A stretch of 64,000 bases of DNA from Bacteroidota bacterium (GTDB taxonomy: Bacteria; Bacteroidota; Bacteroidia; Chitinophagales; Saprospiraceae). Of the stretch, positions 27,736 through 36,517 are shown piece after piece. The position numbers and the translations under genes are program-made. The notes below the pieces were generated by a model. It was not told where the DNA came from and did not search any database. It saw only the letters and a list, made by a program, of their open reading frames with translations. Location: NCBI GenBank assembly GCA_029567325.1, contig JAKQLF010000243.1:1-64000 (forward strand), read 5' to 3'. The first letter of the stretch is position 1; the number at the start of each line of letters is the position of its first letter.

Positions 27736-28497
27736 TTACAATCTTCTTACCCAAATATTTCGATAGCTTACCAGATCACCATGGTCTTGCAATTTAAATG
27801 GTGCTTCTCCATGGGCTACATTTTTGGGCCAACCAATATATTCTGTGGTCCCTTGGATTTCTGTATTTAATTGAGTCAAAACTCCATTGTGTAAAACAGT
27901 AATCATCCCAGATTTGATTTTTTTACCTTGAGCATCGAAGACAGGAGCGGTATAAATGGCATCATAAGTTTGCCATTCTCCTGGACCTTTACACGCGTTG
28001 ACCAATGGTCTGGTTTGTTTATAAATAGAGCTCGCTTGACCGTTGGTGTACGTAGGATTGTCGTAATTGTCCAATACCTGCAACTCATATCTTTCTTGAA
28101 AGAAAATTCCACTATTACCTCTACCTTGACTCGTGCCTTTGACTACAGAAGGTGTGCGCCATTCAATATGCAATTGGCAGCTACCAAAACTTCTTTTGGT
28201 CCTTATGTCACCTGCCTTTGGTTGAACCGTTGCAGCGCCATCACTGAGCGTCCATTTCACCGCACTACCATCTAAATGTTCCCATTCACCAAAATTTTTG
28301 CCATCAAAAAGAACGATTGCATCAGCTGGAGCTTGACCGTAAGTGTTTCCTGGTTTTACAACATTTGGAACTGGAGTCCAGAATTCAGTTGCTTCTGGTT
28401 TTGTTGGCTCAACTTCAGCGGTGGTCTTTTTTGTGGTATTGCATGCTATAAATAATATAGATGCCACGCATATAGTGGCGATAAAATGTAGCTTCAT
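27736..28497 (-). CDS. DUF1080 (3-keto-disaccharide hydrolase-type) lipoprotein
   Basis: A 253-residue lipoprotein: signal peptide with Cys in SILFIACNTT, a Thr/Pro/Glu-rich linker, then one DUF1080 domain of concanavalin-like fold (IVLFDGKNFGEWEHLDG, GNSGIFFQERYELQVLD, GPGEWQTYDAIY, HNGVLTQ). DUF1080 proteins include 3-keto-glycoside hydrolases and many uncharacterised glycan-related lipoproteins. No partner oxidoreductase (GFO/IDH) is adjacent, so the substrate is open. It faces ftsY across their terminators. Confidence 0.85.
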   Translation of the reverse strand: MKLHFIATICVASILFIACNTTKKTTAEVEPTKPEATEFWTPVPNVVKPGNTYGQAPADAIVLFDGKNFGEWEHLDGSAVKWTLSDGAATVQPKAGDIRTKRSFGSCQLHIEWRTPSVVKGTSQGRGNSGIFFQERYELQVLDNYDNPTYTNGQASSIYKQTRPLVNACKGPGEWQTYDAIYTAPVFDAQGKKIKSGMITVLHNGVLTQLNTEIQGTTEYIGWPKNVAHGEAPFKLQDHGDLVSYRNIWVRRL

Positions 28498-28586
28498 ATG
28501 AAAAATAATTTTTATTAAAAGATAAATATAGCATTGTTAAATTAAAAGAAACTAAAAAAGGAAGATAAAAACTATGGAATCAATCG

Positions 28587-29363
28587 TCAAATCTTCCACT
28601 TATCAACAAAAAGCTTCATGGCAAAAGTAATAGCTAAATTTACACTGATCGCAAATAAAAATGCCGTTGCAATATTTGTCGTTGGTAAAAGTATAGCCAA
28701 TAAATACATAAATGCCATAAATCCAATGATGCCAATCAAAAGACCTTTCAAAATCAAAATAGTGGCTTCGATGCCTTGACTATAGTGGGTAAAAACGGCC
28801 AAAACTGCTGTCATGATGGGAAATGGAGTCAAAATGCCGCTCCATGCAGGACCAAGTGTTTGGGCAAAATAGGTGATGGCGACTACAAAACTAGTCATCA
28901 TCAACATTCGCAATGGAATGTCAAATCTTAGCGTTTTCAAAACAAGTCCCCCTTTCAATTTGGGCTTTGGAAATATTAAATATGTGAACACCATTAATAC
29001 CAATGTCGTTATCGTCCATCCAAATAAATTCAAATGATTAATAAAATTGTTGAGCAATAAACCCGTCAACATGTATGTCAGGTAACCGCCTAAAAGACTT
29101 ACCAAAGCATTATAGTGTTGGCCTATTTTTGCAAAAGCAAGACAAAATGTGAGCCAACCTATCAAACCGATCATTACGCCAGAGATGGTTTGAGAAGCAA
29201 AGATGGGACCTTGTTCCACTGCGATGAAAAAGATAATCGGTCCGGCTACCCATGGAAGACTTGCAACTATTCCGCCAATGGTATTTCCCCACTTTCTACT
29301 GATCAACGTAATACCAGCAACAACCAGTGGCATTAAGGCGAGTTTAATCAAAAATGTATTCAT
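28587..29363 (-). CDS. Conserved membrane protein with apparent internal duplication
   Basis: I do not know a function for this 258-residue protein. It has about 8 hydrophobic segments. The two halves look related: GGIVASLPWVAGPIIFFIAVEQG near residue 30 and GILTPFPIMTAVLAVFTHYSQG near residue 175 are similar in length, Pro position and following helix, so the protein is probably a duplicated four-helix unit. No charged catalytic motif is visible; a small transporter or channel is possible. It is transcribed toward the DUF1080 gene with a 90-base gap and no clear terminator. Confidence 0.65.
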   Translation of the reverse strand: MNTFLIKLALMPLVVAGITLISRKWGNTIGGIVASLPWVAGPIIFFIAVEQGPIFASQTISGVMIGLIGWLTFCLAFAKIGQHYNALVSLLGGYLTYMLTGLLLNNFINHLNLFGWTITTLVLMVFTYLIFPKPKLKGGLVLKTLRFDIPLRMLMMTSFVVAITYFAQTLGPAWSGILTPFPIMTAVLAVFTHYSQGIEATILILKGLLIGIIGFMAFMYLLAILLPTTNIATAFLFAISVNLAITFAMKLFVDKWKI

Positions 29364-29501
29364 GGGCCAAAGATGCCAATTCTTAAATTTCTGAAAGCTA
29401 ATTTTTACTAAAAAGGATTGGTTTGCTTTAAATCACCTCCAATTTTGGATATTGTAAATTGCAGGTAAAATGTCACTTTATTTAATCTGCTGCAAATCTC
29501 T

Positions 29502-30275
29502 TTATTTTCTGAAGTTTGCTTTGCGTTTTTCCAGAAAAGCCTCGACGCCTTCAATACACTCGTCCGTTGTCAGAAGCTTTCCAAAAGTGTGAATTTCTTT
29601 GGTAAAACTCTTGGGATCGTGATAATGACTGTTGACCAATTCAATGATTTGAGAAATGGCTTGAGGTCCCTTCGTGGCAATTTTCTTCAGAATTTCCAAC
29701 GCTTTAGACAACTCCTCGCTTGGTTCTACTACCTCATTTGCCAAGCCCCATTCCAAAGCTTTTTGAGCATCAATCATATCTGCAGTAAGCAGCAATTCCA
29801 ATGCCCTACCCTTTCCAATCAACTGTGGTAGTCGTTGTGTACCTCCATATCCGGGTACTAATCCCAAATTTACCTCTGGTTGTCCAAATTTGGCCTTTTT
29901 AGTTACAACTCTCATATGACATGCCATAGCCAACTCACATCCACCTCCAAGTGCGAATCCATTGACAGCGGCGATGACAGGGACATGGAAAGACTCTATC
30001 GCATTAAATGCTTCATGGCCTAAGGCTGATAAACTTGCTCCTTCTTTTTCGTCAACTTCAGTAAATTGGGTAATATCTGCACCTGCGGCAAATGCTTTTT
30101 CACCTGCTCCAGAAATGACAACCCCATGAATGTCGTTTTGACCTCTATTCTCTGTAAAAAAGGTAAGCAATCCTTCCATCACAGGTCGATTGATGGCATT
30201 TAAAGCAGCTGGACGATTGATGATTATGGATACAAAATGATCATCAATCCTTTCAATAAGTAATTCGCTATTCAT
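29502..30275 (-). CDS. Enoyl-CoA hydratase/isomerase family protein
   Basis: A 257-residue crotonase-fold enzyme. The oxyanion-hole segments are AFAAGADITQF and NGFALGGGCELAMACH, and the catalytic Glu lies in GQPEVNLGLVPGYGGTQRLP; a second Glu is in the GGGCELA block. It most likely hydrates 2-enoyl-CoA in beta-oxidation or a related pathway. The last 8 bases of the upstream DUF368 gene overlap its start, so the two are translationally coupled although their roles are not obviously linked. Confidence 0.88.
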   Translation of the reverse strand: MNSELLIERIDDHFVSIIINRPAALNAINRPVMEGLLTFFTENRGQNDIHGVVISGAGEKAFAAGADITQFTEVDEKEGASLSALGHEAFNAIESFHVPVIAAVNGFALGGGCELAMACHMRVVTKKAKFGQPEVNLGLVPGYGGTQRLPQLIGKGRALELLLTADMIDAQKALEWGLANEVVEPSEELSKALEILKKIATKGPQAISQIIELVNSHYHDPKSFTKEIHTFGKLLTTDECIEGVEAFLEKRKANFRK

Positions 30276-31266
30276 TTACTTTATTGTTATTGAGATAGGA
30301 AATGAGCAAAACGATTATAAGCCCTGCAATTAACGAAAAAATTGTCAATCCTACCTTAGCTTCATCCATCAAATAATTGGAAGGTAAAACATTTTGTTCT
30401 GATAATATCTTGTATGTTTCCTTATCTAAGGATTTTAGCAGGCCATAATCACTAATACTTTGCACATTCCCACTTTCCTTATTTGCAATGGCTGTTACAT
30501 TTCTCCATGGCCATATTTTATTGAGTGAGCCAATGAGAAAACCAATCATGCTAGCAAAAGTAACAGCTTTGTACTTTGTAAATAACCAAGTCAATATTCT
30601 TGAGAATCCAGTCAAACCTGTGAGGCACCCCAAAGCAAATACTCCAATAATCAATAAAGAGGATAAACTTGGAGAAATCAACAATCCCTTCACAAGTGGA
30701 ATGATGATGGTATACATACCCATCAGCAAAAGGATAAAACTGCCACTGATTCCTGGCAACATCAGCGCACAAATCGCCAAAGTGCCCGCTAAATAAACAT
30801 ACAACAAGTTTGTACTACCCTCTGTTGGTGAGATGATCGTGATCACATAGGCTACCAGTGCTCCAATCAAAAGCGATATCATTAATTTTACATCCCATTT
30901 AGTAATTTCCTTAGACATTACAAAAATAGAGGCTACAATGAGGCCAAAGAAAAATCCCCAAAGAGGCTCAGGATGTGTTTCTAATAAGTGGGTAATGGTG
31001 AAAATTCCAAAAATCAGGCCAGCAGCCATTCCGCCCAGGAGAGAAATAAGAAAACTTCCATCCAATGCTTTCCAAAAGGCAGCGAAGCCTTCATTTTTCC
31101 ATGTGATAATCAAATTTGGATGGATTGACTTAATGCTTTTGAGCAGACGCTCATAGATGCCTGTGATAAAAGCTATGGTTCCACCTGAAACTCCTGGAAT
31201 GACCTCTGCAATTCCCATTGCAACACCCTTCATTGCATTAAGCAGCAAGAAATTTTTCTGCATCAT
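30268..31266 (-). CDS. DUF368 membrane protein, predicted polyprenyl-phosphate transporter
   Basis: A 332-residue protein with about 9-10 membrane helices and the DUF368 N-terminus (KGVAMGIAEVIPGVSGGTIAFI), which has a duplicated-looking counterpart later (ICALMLPGISGSFILLLMG). DUF368 proteins (PopT) were reported to recycle undecaprenyl phosphate across the inner membrane, like some DedA proteins. That would serve both cell-wall and surface-glycan synthesis. I start it at ATG 31266, since the longer ORF start at 31293 lies inside a TATATTTG box. It overlaps the enoyl-CoA hydratase gene by 8 bases. Confidence 0.85.
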   Translation of the reverse strand: MMQKNFLLLNAMKGVAMGIAEVIPGVSGGTIAFITGIYERLLKSIKSIHPNLIITWKNEGFAAFWKALDGSFLISLLGGMAAGLIFGIFTITHLLETHPEPLWGFFFGLIVASIFVMSKEITKWDVKLMISLLIGALVAYVITIISPTEGSTNLLYVYLAGTLAICALMLPGISGSFILLLMGMYTIIIPLVKGLLISPSLSSLLIIGVFALGCLTGLTGFSRILTWLFTKYKAVTFASMIGFLIGSLNKIWPWRNVTAIANKESGNVQSISDYGLLKSLDKETYKILSEQNVLPSNYLMDEAKVGLTIFSLIAGLIIVLLISYLNNNKVNE

Positions 31267-31290
31267 ATTTAATTTACCTTTTTGTGGAGG

Positions 31291-31298
31291 CAAATATA
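31291..31298 (-). promoter_or_regulatory. -7 box (TATATTTG) for the DUF368 gene
   Basis: The minus strand reads TATATTTG, giving a transcript start near 31285 and a leader of about 20 bases to ATG 31266. Confidence 0.5.
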
Positions 31299-31372
31299 AA
31301 CTTTTCTAGATGTGAGTAGCGTCAAATGGAAATGTACAATAACTCCTTTTAGAAATTATGCTTTGACAAGAT

Positions 31373-32590
31373 TTAATTTTCGTGCTCTCTGGTTTTGATA
31401 TTGGTATTAATGATGATTTTTTCCACTTCTACAGGAGCTGTATCCAAATCTGAAAGATCGGGCGAACCAGCATTGATCCAAGCTGTAAACCAAATATCCC
31501 CAACCGCTTTTATACTGGCAGTCATCCTTTCTTCTACCATTCCCTGCATAGCTTCATGGTAGGCGGCAGCATATTCCTTACACTGTACCCTTGTATTCAT
31601 GCCCAATCTCTCTTCAAAACAAAATTGCTGATCACTTGGATAAGTTCTGCTGAGACTTTTTTCTATATCTAAAACATCATCCAAATATGCATGCGAATCC
31701 GTTATGATAGACCAAAAGTATTTTTGCAAATCAGCCACATATTCTGCCTTTCCAACAAAATAATCATATTCCTTCTCGGCAAAGAGCTCTGGAAGGCGGC
31801 TTTCCCAAAATGCGTGAATTCCAACCTGATCAGTCAATTGACCGTTATAATTGGTGGTCGTATGAAGTGGCACATGTGCGTCAGCTATGTAATGGCCAAT
31901 GTCCGCACTGTTTTTGAGTATATCTGCTTTGTTTTTTGATTTGAATGCGTTGGTCAGTTTGTTGGTAGCCATTTCTAAATAATAAGGCAAAATCCCATGT
32001 TGAGAAAACTGATCGATAAAAACAATCTGAGTGTACTTACCAGCATTGATGCTCTTTTTGAGCCAATACTCTGCAACTACAACATCGGTTTTCATCTCCT
32101 CTTCATAATACAAAGGCCATAATTCTTGGCGCATGTAATTGAGTAAATCTCTTTGTTTGACCACAACATCACTTCTTTGTACTTTTAATGTGACTGTTGT
32201 GTCTGTATCCCAAGTCATTCTCACTTCTGAAGAATCTGTACCATTTACCAAAACCAACTTACCATATTTGAGCAAAGCCGCATTGAAATCTCTCGGCAGT
32301 TTGGAAAAAGGTATGGTATCCCACTGATCAATGTCTATATAATGTCTGATTGCCTCAAACTTGGTTGCATATCTGCGCATGTCAGGGTCTACAGCATGAT
32401 CAGAAACGTAATTGATATTGGCTTTATATAACTTGAGCATTTTTTGAGGCAGTGTAAAAACCGCCATTTTATTGATGGTACGGTGACCATAAAAACCCCA
32501 ATTTGGTGAAGCAACAAAAGCCATGATCATAAGGAATGATGACATGATGCAACCAAAGAAAATGATACGTTTATTTGAAAACCATTTCAT
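31373..32590 (-). CDS. S1/P1-nuclease / zinc-dependent phospholipase C family protein
   Basis: A 405-residue protein with an N-terminal membrane or signal segment (IIFFGCIMSSFLMIMAF) and an all-helical domain carrying zinc-ligand motifs: NWGFYGHR at the mature N-terminus (the Trp/His anchor of the family), VSDHAVDPD, GHYIADAHVPLHTTTNY and HAFWESRLPEL. S1/P1 nucleases and phospholipase C share this trinuclear zinc fold, so either nucleic acid or phospholipid could be the substrate. I chose ATG 32590 over 32617 because it begins just before the signal segment. It probably acts in the periplasm or outside the cell. Confidence 0.78.
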   Translation of the reverse strand: MKWFSNKRIIFFGCIMSSFLMIMAFVASPNWGFYGHRTINKMAVFTLPQKMLKLYKANINYVSDHAVDPDMRRYATKFEAIRHYIDIDQWDTIPFSKLPRDFNAALLKYGKLVLVNGTDSSEVRMTWDTDTTVTLKVQRSDVVVKQRDLLNYMRQELWPLYYEEEMKTDVVVAEYWLKKSINAGKYTQIVFIDQFSQHGILPYYLEMATNKLTNAFKSKNKADILKNSADIGHYIADAHVPLHTTTNYNGQLTDQVGIHAFWESRLPELFAEKEYDYFVGKAEYVADLQKYFWSIITDSHAYLDDVLDIEKSLSRTYPSDQQFCFEERLGMNTRVQCKEYAAAYHEAMQGMVEERMTASIKAVGDIWFTAWINAGSPDLSDLDTAPVEVEKIIINTNIKTREHEN

Positions 32591-32906
32591 AAGAGTAAAT
32601 ATAGAATTTTGGATCAAATTTGCAACAGCATCATTGATATTGCTTTAAAAATAGCCTTTGAAAGGAAGAATGGACAAAATAAATCAATTTAAATATTTCA
32701 GGGTTAACCATGAAAAATATTTATATGTCTTACCTAAATTTGTCAACAATTAACAATCAATGCTTTTTATATTATATTTTTATTTAATTTAAAAATTATA
32801 AAATAAAAGAAAGGGTTTTTGAAAAAATCGAAATTAAATTTCTTTATTATTTGAATAAATGTGATATTTGCATTGAATTTTTTAACGAAATATTAACTTG
32901 ACACAG

Positions 32907-32990
32907 ATGTTGATTTTGATTGTAGCGGCGGTTTTGTTTTTGGCCAGTATGATTTTCTTTAATCTTAGGAAAATGAACATATTCAAATAG
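32907..32990 (+). CDS. Candidate 27-residue single-helix membrane microprotein
   Basis: ATG 32907 to TAG 32990 encodes MLILIVAAVLFLASMIFFNL followed by a basic RKMNIFK tail, an ideal single membrane helix with a positive cytoplasmic end. A rho-independent terminator follows 54 bases later on the same strand, and no other plus-strand gene could use it. There is no strong promoter match close to the start. It may be a chance ORF; conservation would decide. Confidence 0.35.
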   Translation: MLILIVAAVLFLASMIFFNLRKMNIFK

Positions 32991-33044
32991 TATATACCTA
33001 GACCAAACTCCGACTTAAAAAAGTATCCCCCCTTTTATTGTTTC

Positions 33045-33071
33045 AATGATCTTTTTTGATAGATCATTTTT
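33045..33071 (+). terminator. Terminator after the microprotein candidate
   Basis: AATGATCT pairs with AGATCATT around an 8-base loop and five T follow. The minus strand lacks a T run there, so it should act on a plus-strand transcript. Confidence 0.55.
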
Positions 33072-33159
33072 CTCCTAGATACCAATATGTACTTTAGTAG
33101 TTGATTGTGAATGTTTGATAAGCTCACAACAAAATAGTTGGTAATTTCAAGGTAGAAAT

Positions 33160-33372
33160 CTACTTACCTTCAACCGCAGGTAATTTACAATCTTCTTCCG
33201 GTTTTTTCCCGCAGACTGTACATTCACCAAATTCGTTTTTGACCAAAGGGTTGTTTGATGCACAAGAACCTCTAAACTCCTTGCCCGTGAAAATGTGTCT
33301 GATATTCATCAATAGAAATGAGACACCGAATACCGTAAATATGATCAGAAGTATTTTAAAAAATTCGCCCAT
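33160..33372 (-). CDS. Small Cys-rich single-span protein, NqrM/DUF539-like
   Basis: 70 residues: a membrane helix (FFKILLIIFTVFGVSFLLM) and a short tail with FRGSCASNN and CTVCGKKPEEDC. The GSC motif and later Cys pair recall NqrM (DUF539), which helps build the Na+-pumping NADH:quinone oxidoreductase by delivering iron. The tail could bind iron or a cluster. No nqr genes are in the window, so this is a resemblance only. A TACTTTTG box lies 58 bases upstream. Confidence 0.6.
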   Translation of the reverse strand: MGEFFKILLIIFTVFGVSFLLMNIRHIFTGKEFRGSCASNNPLVKNEFGECTVCGKKPEEDCKLPAVEGK

Positions 33373-33429
33373 TATATGCTATTCTGTTTAATAAGATTCA
33401 CACAGAAACCTTACCTTTAAAATTCTTCA

Positions 33430-33437
33430 CAAAAGTA
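33430..33437 (-). promoter_or_regulatory. -7 box (TACTTTTG) for the NqrM-like gene
   Basis: The minus strand reads TACTTTTG, placing a start near 33424 and a leader of about 50 bases. Confidence 0.45.
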
Positions 33438-33454
33438 TATGTTTAATACAATTT

Positions 33455-34219
33455 ATGAGCAATAAAAGTTTAGTTGAGTTTGAAAGATTGTTGAAAATCA
33501 TGGATGATTTGAGGGCCAAGTGCCCATGGGACATGAAACAAACGACAGAAAGTTTGAGGAATCTTACCATAGAAGAAGTTTATGAATTGGGTGATGCCAT
33601 TCTCAATAATGACATGCAAGGAATCAAGGAAGAAATTGGTGATGTGATGTTGCACATGGTTTTTTATGCTAAAATTGCATCTGAACAAGGCGCTTTTGAA
33701 ATTGCTGATGCTTTGTACGCTGTAAATGAAAAATTAATATCCCGCCACCCTCACATTTATGGCGACACCATTGTTAAAGATGAAGAGGAAGTAAAACGCA
33801 ACTGGGAAATGCTCAAGTTGAAAGAAGGCAAAAAGTCTGTCTTAGGCGGAGTTCCTCAATCTTTACCCGCCATGGTAAAAGCATACAGAATGCAGGAAAA
33901 AACAGCCAAAGTAGGTTTTGAATGGGATGAAATAAACCAAGTCTGGGATAAAGTTGAAGAAGAGTTGGGTGAACTTAAAGAAGCTATTGAACTTCAGGAT
34001 CAAAATAAAATCGAAGAAGAATATGGCGATGTGCTTTTTGCTTTGATCAATTATGCTCGTTTTATCAAAGTAGACCCTGAAACTGCTCTGGAAAAGATCA
34101 ACAAAAAATTTAAACGCAGATTTGAGTACATCGAGGATCATGCCATAAAACCTTTGAATGAAATGGGTCTTGAGGCCATGGACAATCTATGGAATGAAGC
34201 AAAATCCAAAGGGCTGTGA
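33455..34219 (+). CDS. mazG: Nucleoside triphosphate pyrophosphohydrolase MazG
   Basis: A 254-residue all-alpha NTP pyrophosphohydrolase with two MazG domains. The first has CPWDMKQTTESLRNLTIEEVYEL and the metal-binding EEIGDVMLHMVFYA; the second has EEELGELKEA and EEEYGDVLFALINYARF. It hydrolyses NTPs to NMPs and pyrophosphate, cleaning damaged nucleotides or influencing ppGpp levels. Length and domain order match E. coli MazG. No mazEF toxin pair is adjacent. Confidence 0.94.
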   Translation: MSNKSLVEFERLLKIMDDLRAKCPWDMKQTTESLRNLTIEEVYELGDAILNNDMQGIKEEIGDVMLHMVFYAKIASEQGAFEIADALYAVNEKLISRHPHIYGDTIVKDEEEVKRNWEMLKLKEGKKSVLGGVPQSLPAMVKAYRMQEKTAKVGFEWDEINQVWDKVEEELGELKEAIELQDQNKIEEEYGDVLFALINYARFIKVDPETALEKINKKFKRRFEYIEDHAIKPLNEMGLEAMDNLWNEAKSKGL

Positions 34220-34808
34220 AAAAATGACTTTGCTTATTACAAATTATAAACAAATTAAGCAAAATTCAAGCTTGTGAGTATTGGCTGAGGTTAGGACACA
34301 TCTAAAATTAGTATATGTGTTGATAACAAAAATTAGAGCAAGAAACTAGATTTCTTCTCTTTTTTGTCCCAACACAGTATAGGGACAAAAAGTAGCAAAA
34401 AAAATCAAGGCTGAATTTTTTTTCTTAACGCTCCCTCGCTCCAAAAATACTATGCAAAAAAAACTCACTTTTGGCTTTTATTCATTGTTTTTTGCTGCAT
34501 CTGCACCGATTCATTGATTTAAGGTCACTTATAGTTCGAACAGTTTTTTGCACTTAACGCATTTTTGAAGTTCGGTAGCTAAAAAAAATAAGGCCGATAC
34601 AAAACTGATTGAGGAGCTCAGGAAACAAGCACTGTGAATAGTGCCCAAGCAATTTAAAATTAACTTCTTTGACCATTTAATTGCTATTTAGAAAATTCTA
34701 TATTTTCATAACCTTTTCTTTACTACCATAGTTGTAGTAGTTTGCCTGCTTTTATATCCTCTAAAGCTGAAGTAATAAAACAAATAGTTGTAAAACTCAA
34801 TTTTGGGC
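34220..34808. other. Intergenic region with a possible degenerate noncoding repeat
   Basis: No gene. It holds a perfect inverted repeat TTTTTGTCCC-N11-GGGACAAAAA (34361-34391), followed by AT-rich blocks around GCAAAAAAAATCAAGGCTG and CGCTCCCTCGCTCC. The layout reminds me of noncoding elements repeated in some Bacteroidota genomes, but only one copy is in this window. Confidence 0.3.
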
Positions 34809-34878
34809 AAAAAAAAAGAGGTAATGTTCTTTCACACTACCTCAACCCTAACCAAATGAAACCAAATTGTTGATATGC
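34809..34878 (-). ncRNA. Candidate orphan small RNA of about 65-70 nt
   Basis: A well-formed minus-strand promoter at 34883-34913 is followed by about 65 bases and a strong terminator hairpin: GAGGTAGTGT pairs with ACATTACCTC (10 pairs, one G-T, 6-base GAAAGA loop), then nine T. The 5' half, between the start and the stem, is single-stranded and rich in GGTTT/TTTGGTTAGGG. No minus-strand gene lies upstream or downstream within this transcript. Length and architecture fit a regulatory sRNA or a terminated leader of unknown function. Confidence 0.55.
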
Positions 34879-34882
34879 AAAG

Positions 34883-34913
34883 CAAATGTATTGAATATTT
34901 TCAATGAGGGCAA
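34883..34913 (-). promoter_or_regulatory. Promoter of the sRNA candidate (TTG-N20-TACATTTG)
   Basis: On the minus strand TTG (34913-34911) and TACATTTG (34890-34883) are 20 bases apart, matching both Bacteroidota elements. Confidence 0.6.
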
Positions 34914-35128
34914 CATTTGTTTTTAAATAATCCAACAATTGGCCATAAAATCAAATTTTTTCACATTATTACACCTAGTTTTACAAGATTTTAACTAATA
35001 TATGATCCCTTTCAATAGATATTATCAATTTGACGTTGGAATATTTGCAAAAAAATATGCCCGATTTGACTTTTGGTCACATCAATTAGCGCTTATATTC
35101 ACCTTTTATTCCATTGAAAAAATCAAGT

Positions 35129-36517
35129 ATGCAAAAAGGATTGTTTATTTTGCTCATCATCACCATTGTCTCTCTACATGCTTTTGCACAAACTGACACA
35201 GATGTATTATTCTTAAAAAGTATTCATAACCAATCACTGACTGAAAGCAAGTGTTACGGCTGGTTGGAGCGCTTATGCAAAGAAGCAGGACCTAGATTAG
35301 CTGGTTCAGAAGCATATGACGTGGCTGTTTCAGTCGGTCGGGATATCCTTCAAGAAGCTGGGGCTGTAAATATTTCCTTACAACCGTGTGAAGTAAAAGT
35401 TTGGAAGAGAGGTGTTAAGGAGGTTGCTTATTATATAGATGCAGCAGGTAAAAAACAGTATCTCAATGTCCTCTCCCTTGGCAATACGATTGGAACTGGT
35501 ATCGGAGGAATCACTGGAAATGTAGTAGAAGTAAAAAGTCTTGCTGAAGTAGACAACATGTCCGCTGAGTCCTTGGCAGGCAAAATAGTTTTCTTCAATA
35601 GACCAATGGATGCAACGCAGTTAAGAACTTTCAATGCTTATGGAGGTGCTGTAGACCAAAGGGGAAGTGGATTATATAGTGCCGCCAAAAAGGGTGCTGT
35701 GGCAGTTTTGGTGAGGTCCATGGCTTTGGCAAATGATGATTTTCCGCACACTGGCTCTATCCAAAGTATTGAAGGGGCAAAACAAGTACCGGCAATGGCC
35801 ATCAGTACCAACGATGCTAATAAAATTTCGAATATTTTGAAAGAACAGAAAGAGCTTTCCATTTTCATGAGAAATACTTGTCATTTTGAAGGCACCAAAA
35901 CCAATTACTCAGTAATAGGAGAAATCAAGGGAAGTGAATTCCCTGATGAGGTAATAGTGGTTGGTGGTCACTTAGATTCATGGGATGTGGGAGAGGGAGC
36001 ACATGATGATGGTGCAGGTTGCGTGCATGCTGCCCAAGTTCTGCAAACCCTCAATGCTTTAAATTACAAGCCAAAAAGAACCATCAGGTGTGTCATGTTT
36101 GCAAATGAAGAAAATGGTCTTGCTGGCGGTAGAGCTTATGCCGCAGCGACCACGGGAAAATCTGAAAAACATATTGCGGCACTTGAGTCTGATTCCGGAG
36201 GATTTGTCCCCCGCGATTTTAGCTTTGATGCAGACACCTCTGTTTTTAAAACTTATCTCAAAAAAGTCAATGCTTGGCTGCCATTATTTGAATCTTATGG
36301 TCTGCAATATAAAACTGAAGGTTCTGGAGCAGATATTAGCCCACTGAAACCACAAAAAACTTTACTCATAGGCCTCAGACCAGATTCACAACGGTATTTT
36401 GATCACCATCACACGACAAATGATCTTTTTTCGACCGTCCATAAACGAGAATTGGAATTAGGCGCTGCTGCCATGACGAGTTTGGTTTACATGATCGACA
36501 AATACGGACTTCAATGA
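35129..36517 (+). CDS. M28 family zinc aminopeptidase, secreted
   Basis: A 462-residue exported peptidase: signal peptide (LFILLIITIVSLHAFAQ), a PA domain inserted around residues 125-235 and an M28 core with the metal ligands in GGHLDSWDVGEGAHDDGAG, FANEENGLAGG, LESDSGG and DHHHTTND. It removes N-terminal residues from peptides in the periplasm or outside. The track begins at TTG 35114; ATG 35129 starts the signal peptide cleanly. Its stop overlaps the hpt start (ATGA). Confidence 0.92.
   Translation: MQKGLFILLIITIVSLHAFAQTDTDVLFLKSIHNQSLTESKCYGWLERLCKEAGPRLAGSEAYDVAVSVGRDILQEAGAVNISLQPCEVKVWKRGVKEVAYYIDAAGKKQYLNVLSLGNTIGTGIGGITGNVVEVKSLAEVDNMSAESLAGKIVFFNRPMDATQLRTFNAYGGAVDQRGSGLYSAAKKGAVAVLVRSMALANDDFPHTGSIQSIEGAKQVPAMAISTNDANKISNILKEQKELSIFMRNTCHFEGTKTNYSVIGEIKGSEFPDEVIVVGGHLDSWDVGEGAHDDGAGCVHAAQVLQTLNALNYKPKRTIRCVMFANEENGLAGGRAYAAATTGKSEKHIAALESDSGGFVPRDFSFDADTSVFKTYLKKVNAWLPLFESYGLQYKTEGSGADISPLKPQKTLLIGLRPDSQRYFDHHHTTNDLFSTVHKRELELGAAAMTSLVYMIDKYGLQ

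Larger units (their letters stand above)
32591..33159. other. AT-rich intergenic region with a microprotein candidate and terminator
   Basis: About 570 bases without a large gene. It contains a TAAATTTG box at 32735 (+), the 27-codon ORF at 32907-32990 and a plus-strand terminator at 33045, which together suggest a short plus-strand transcript. Confidence 0.4.
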
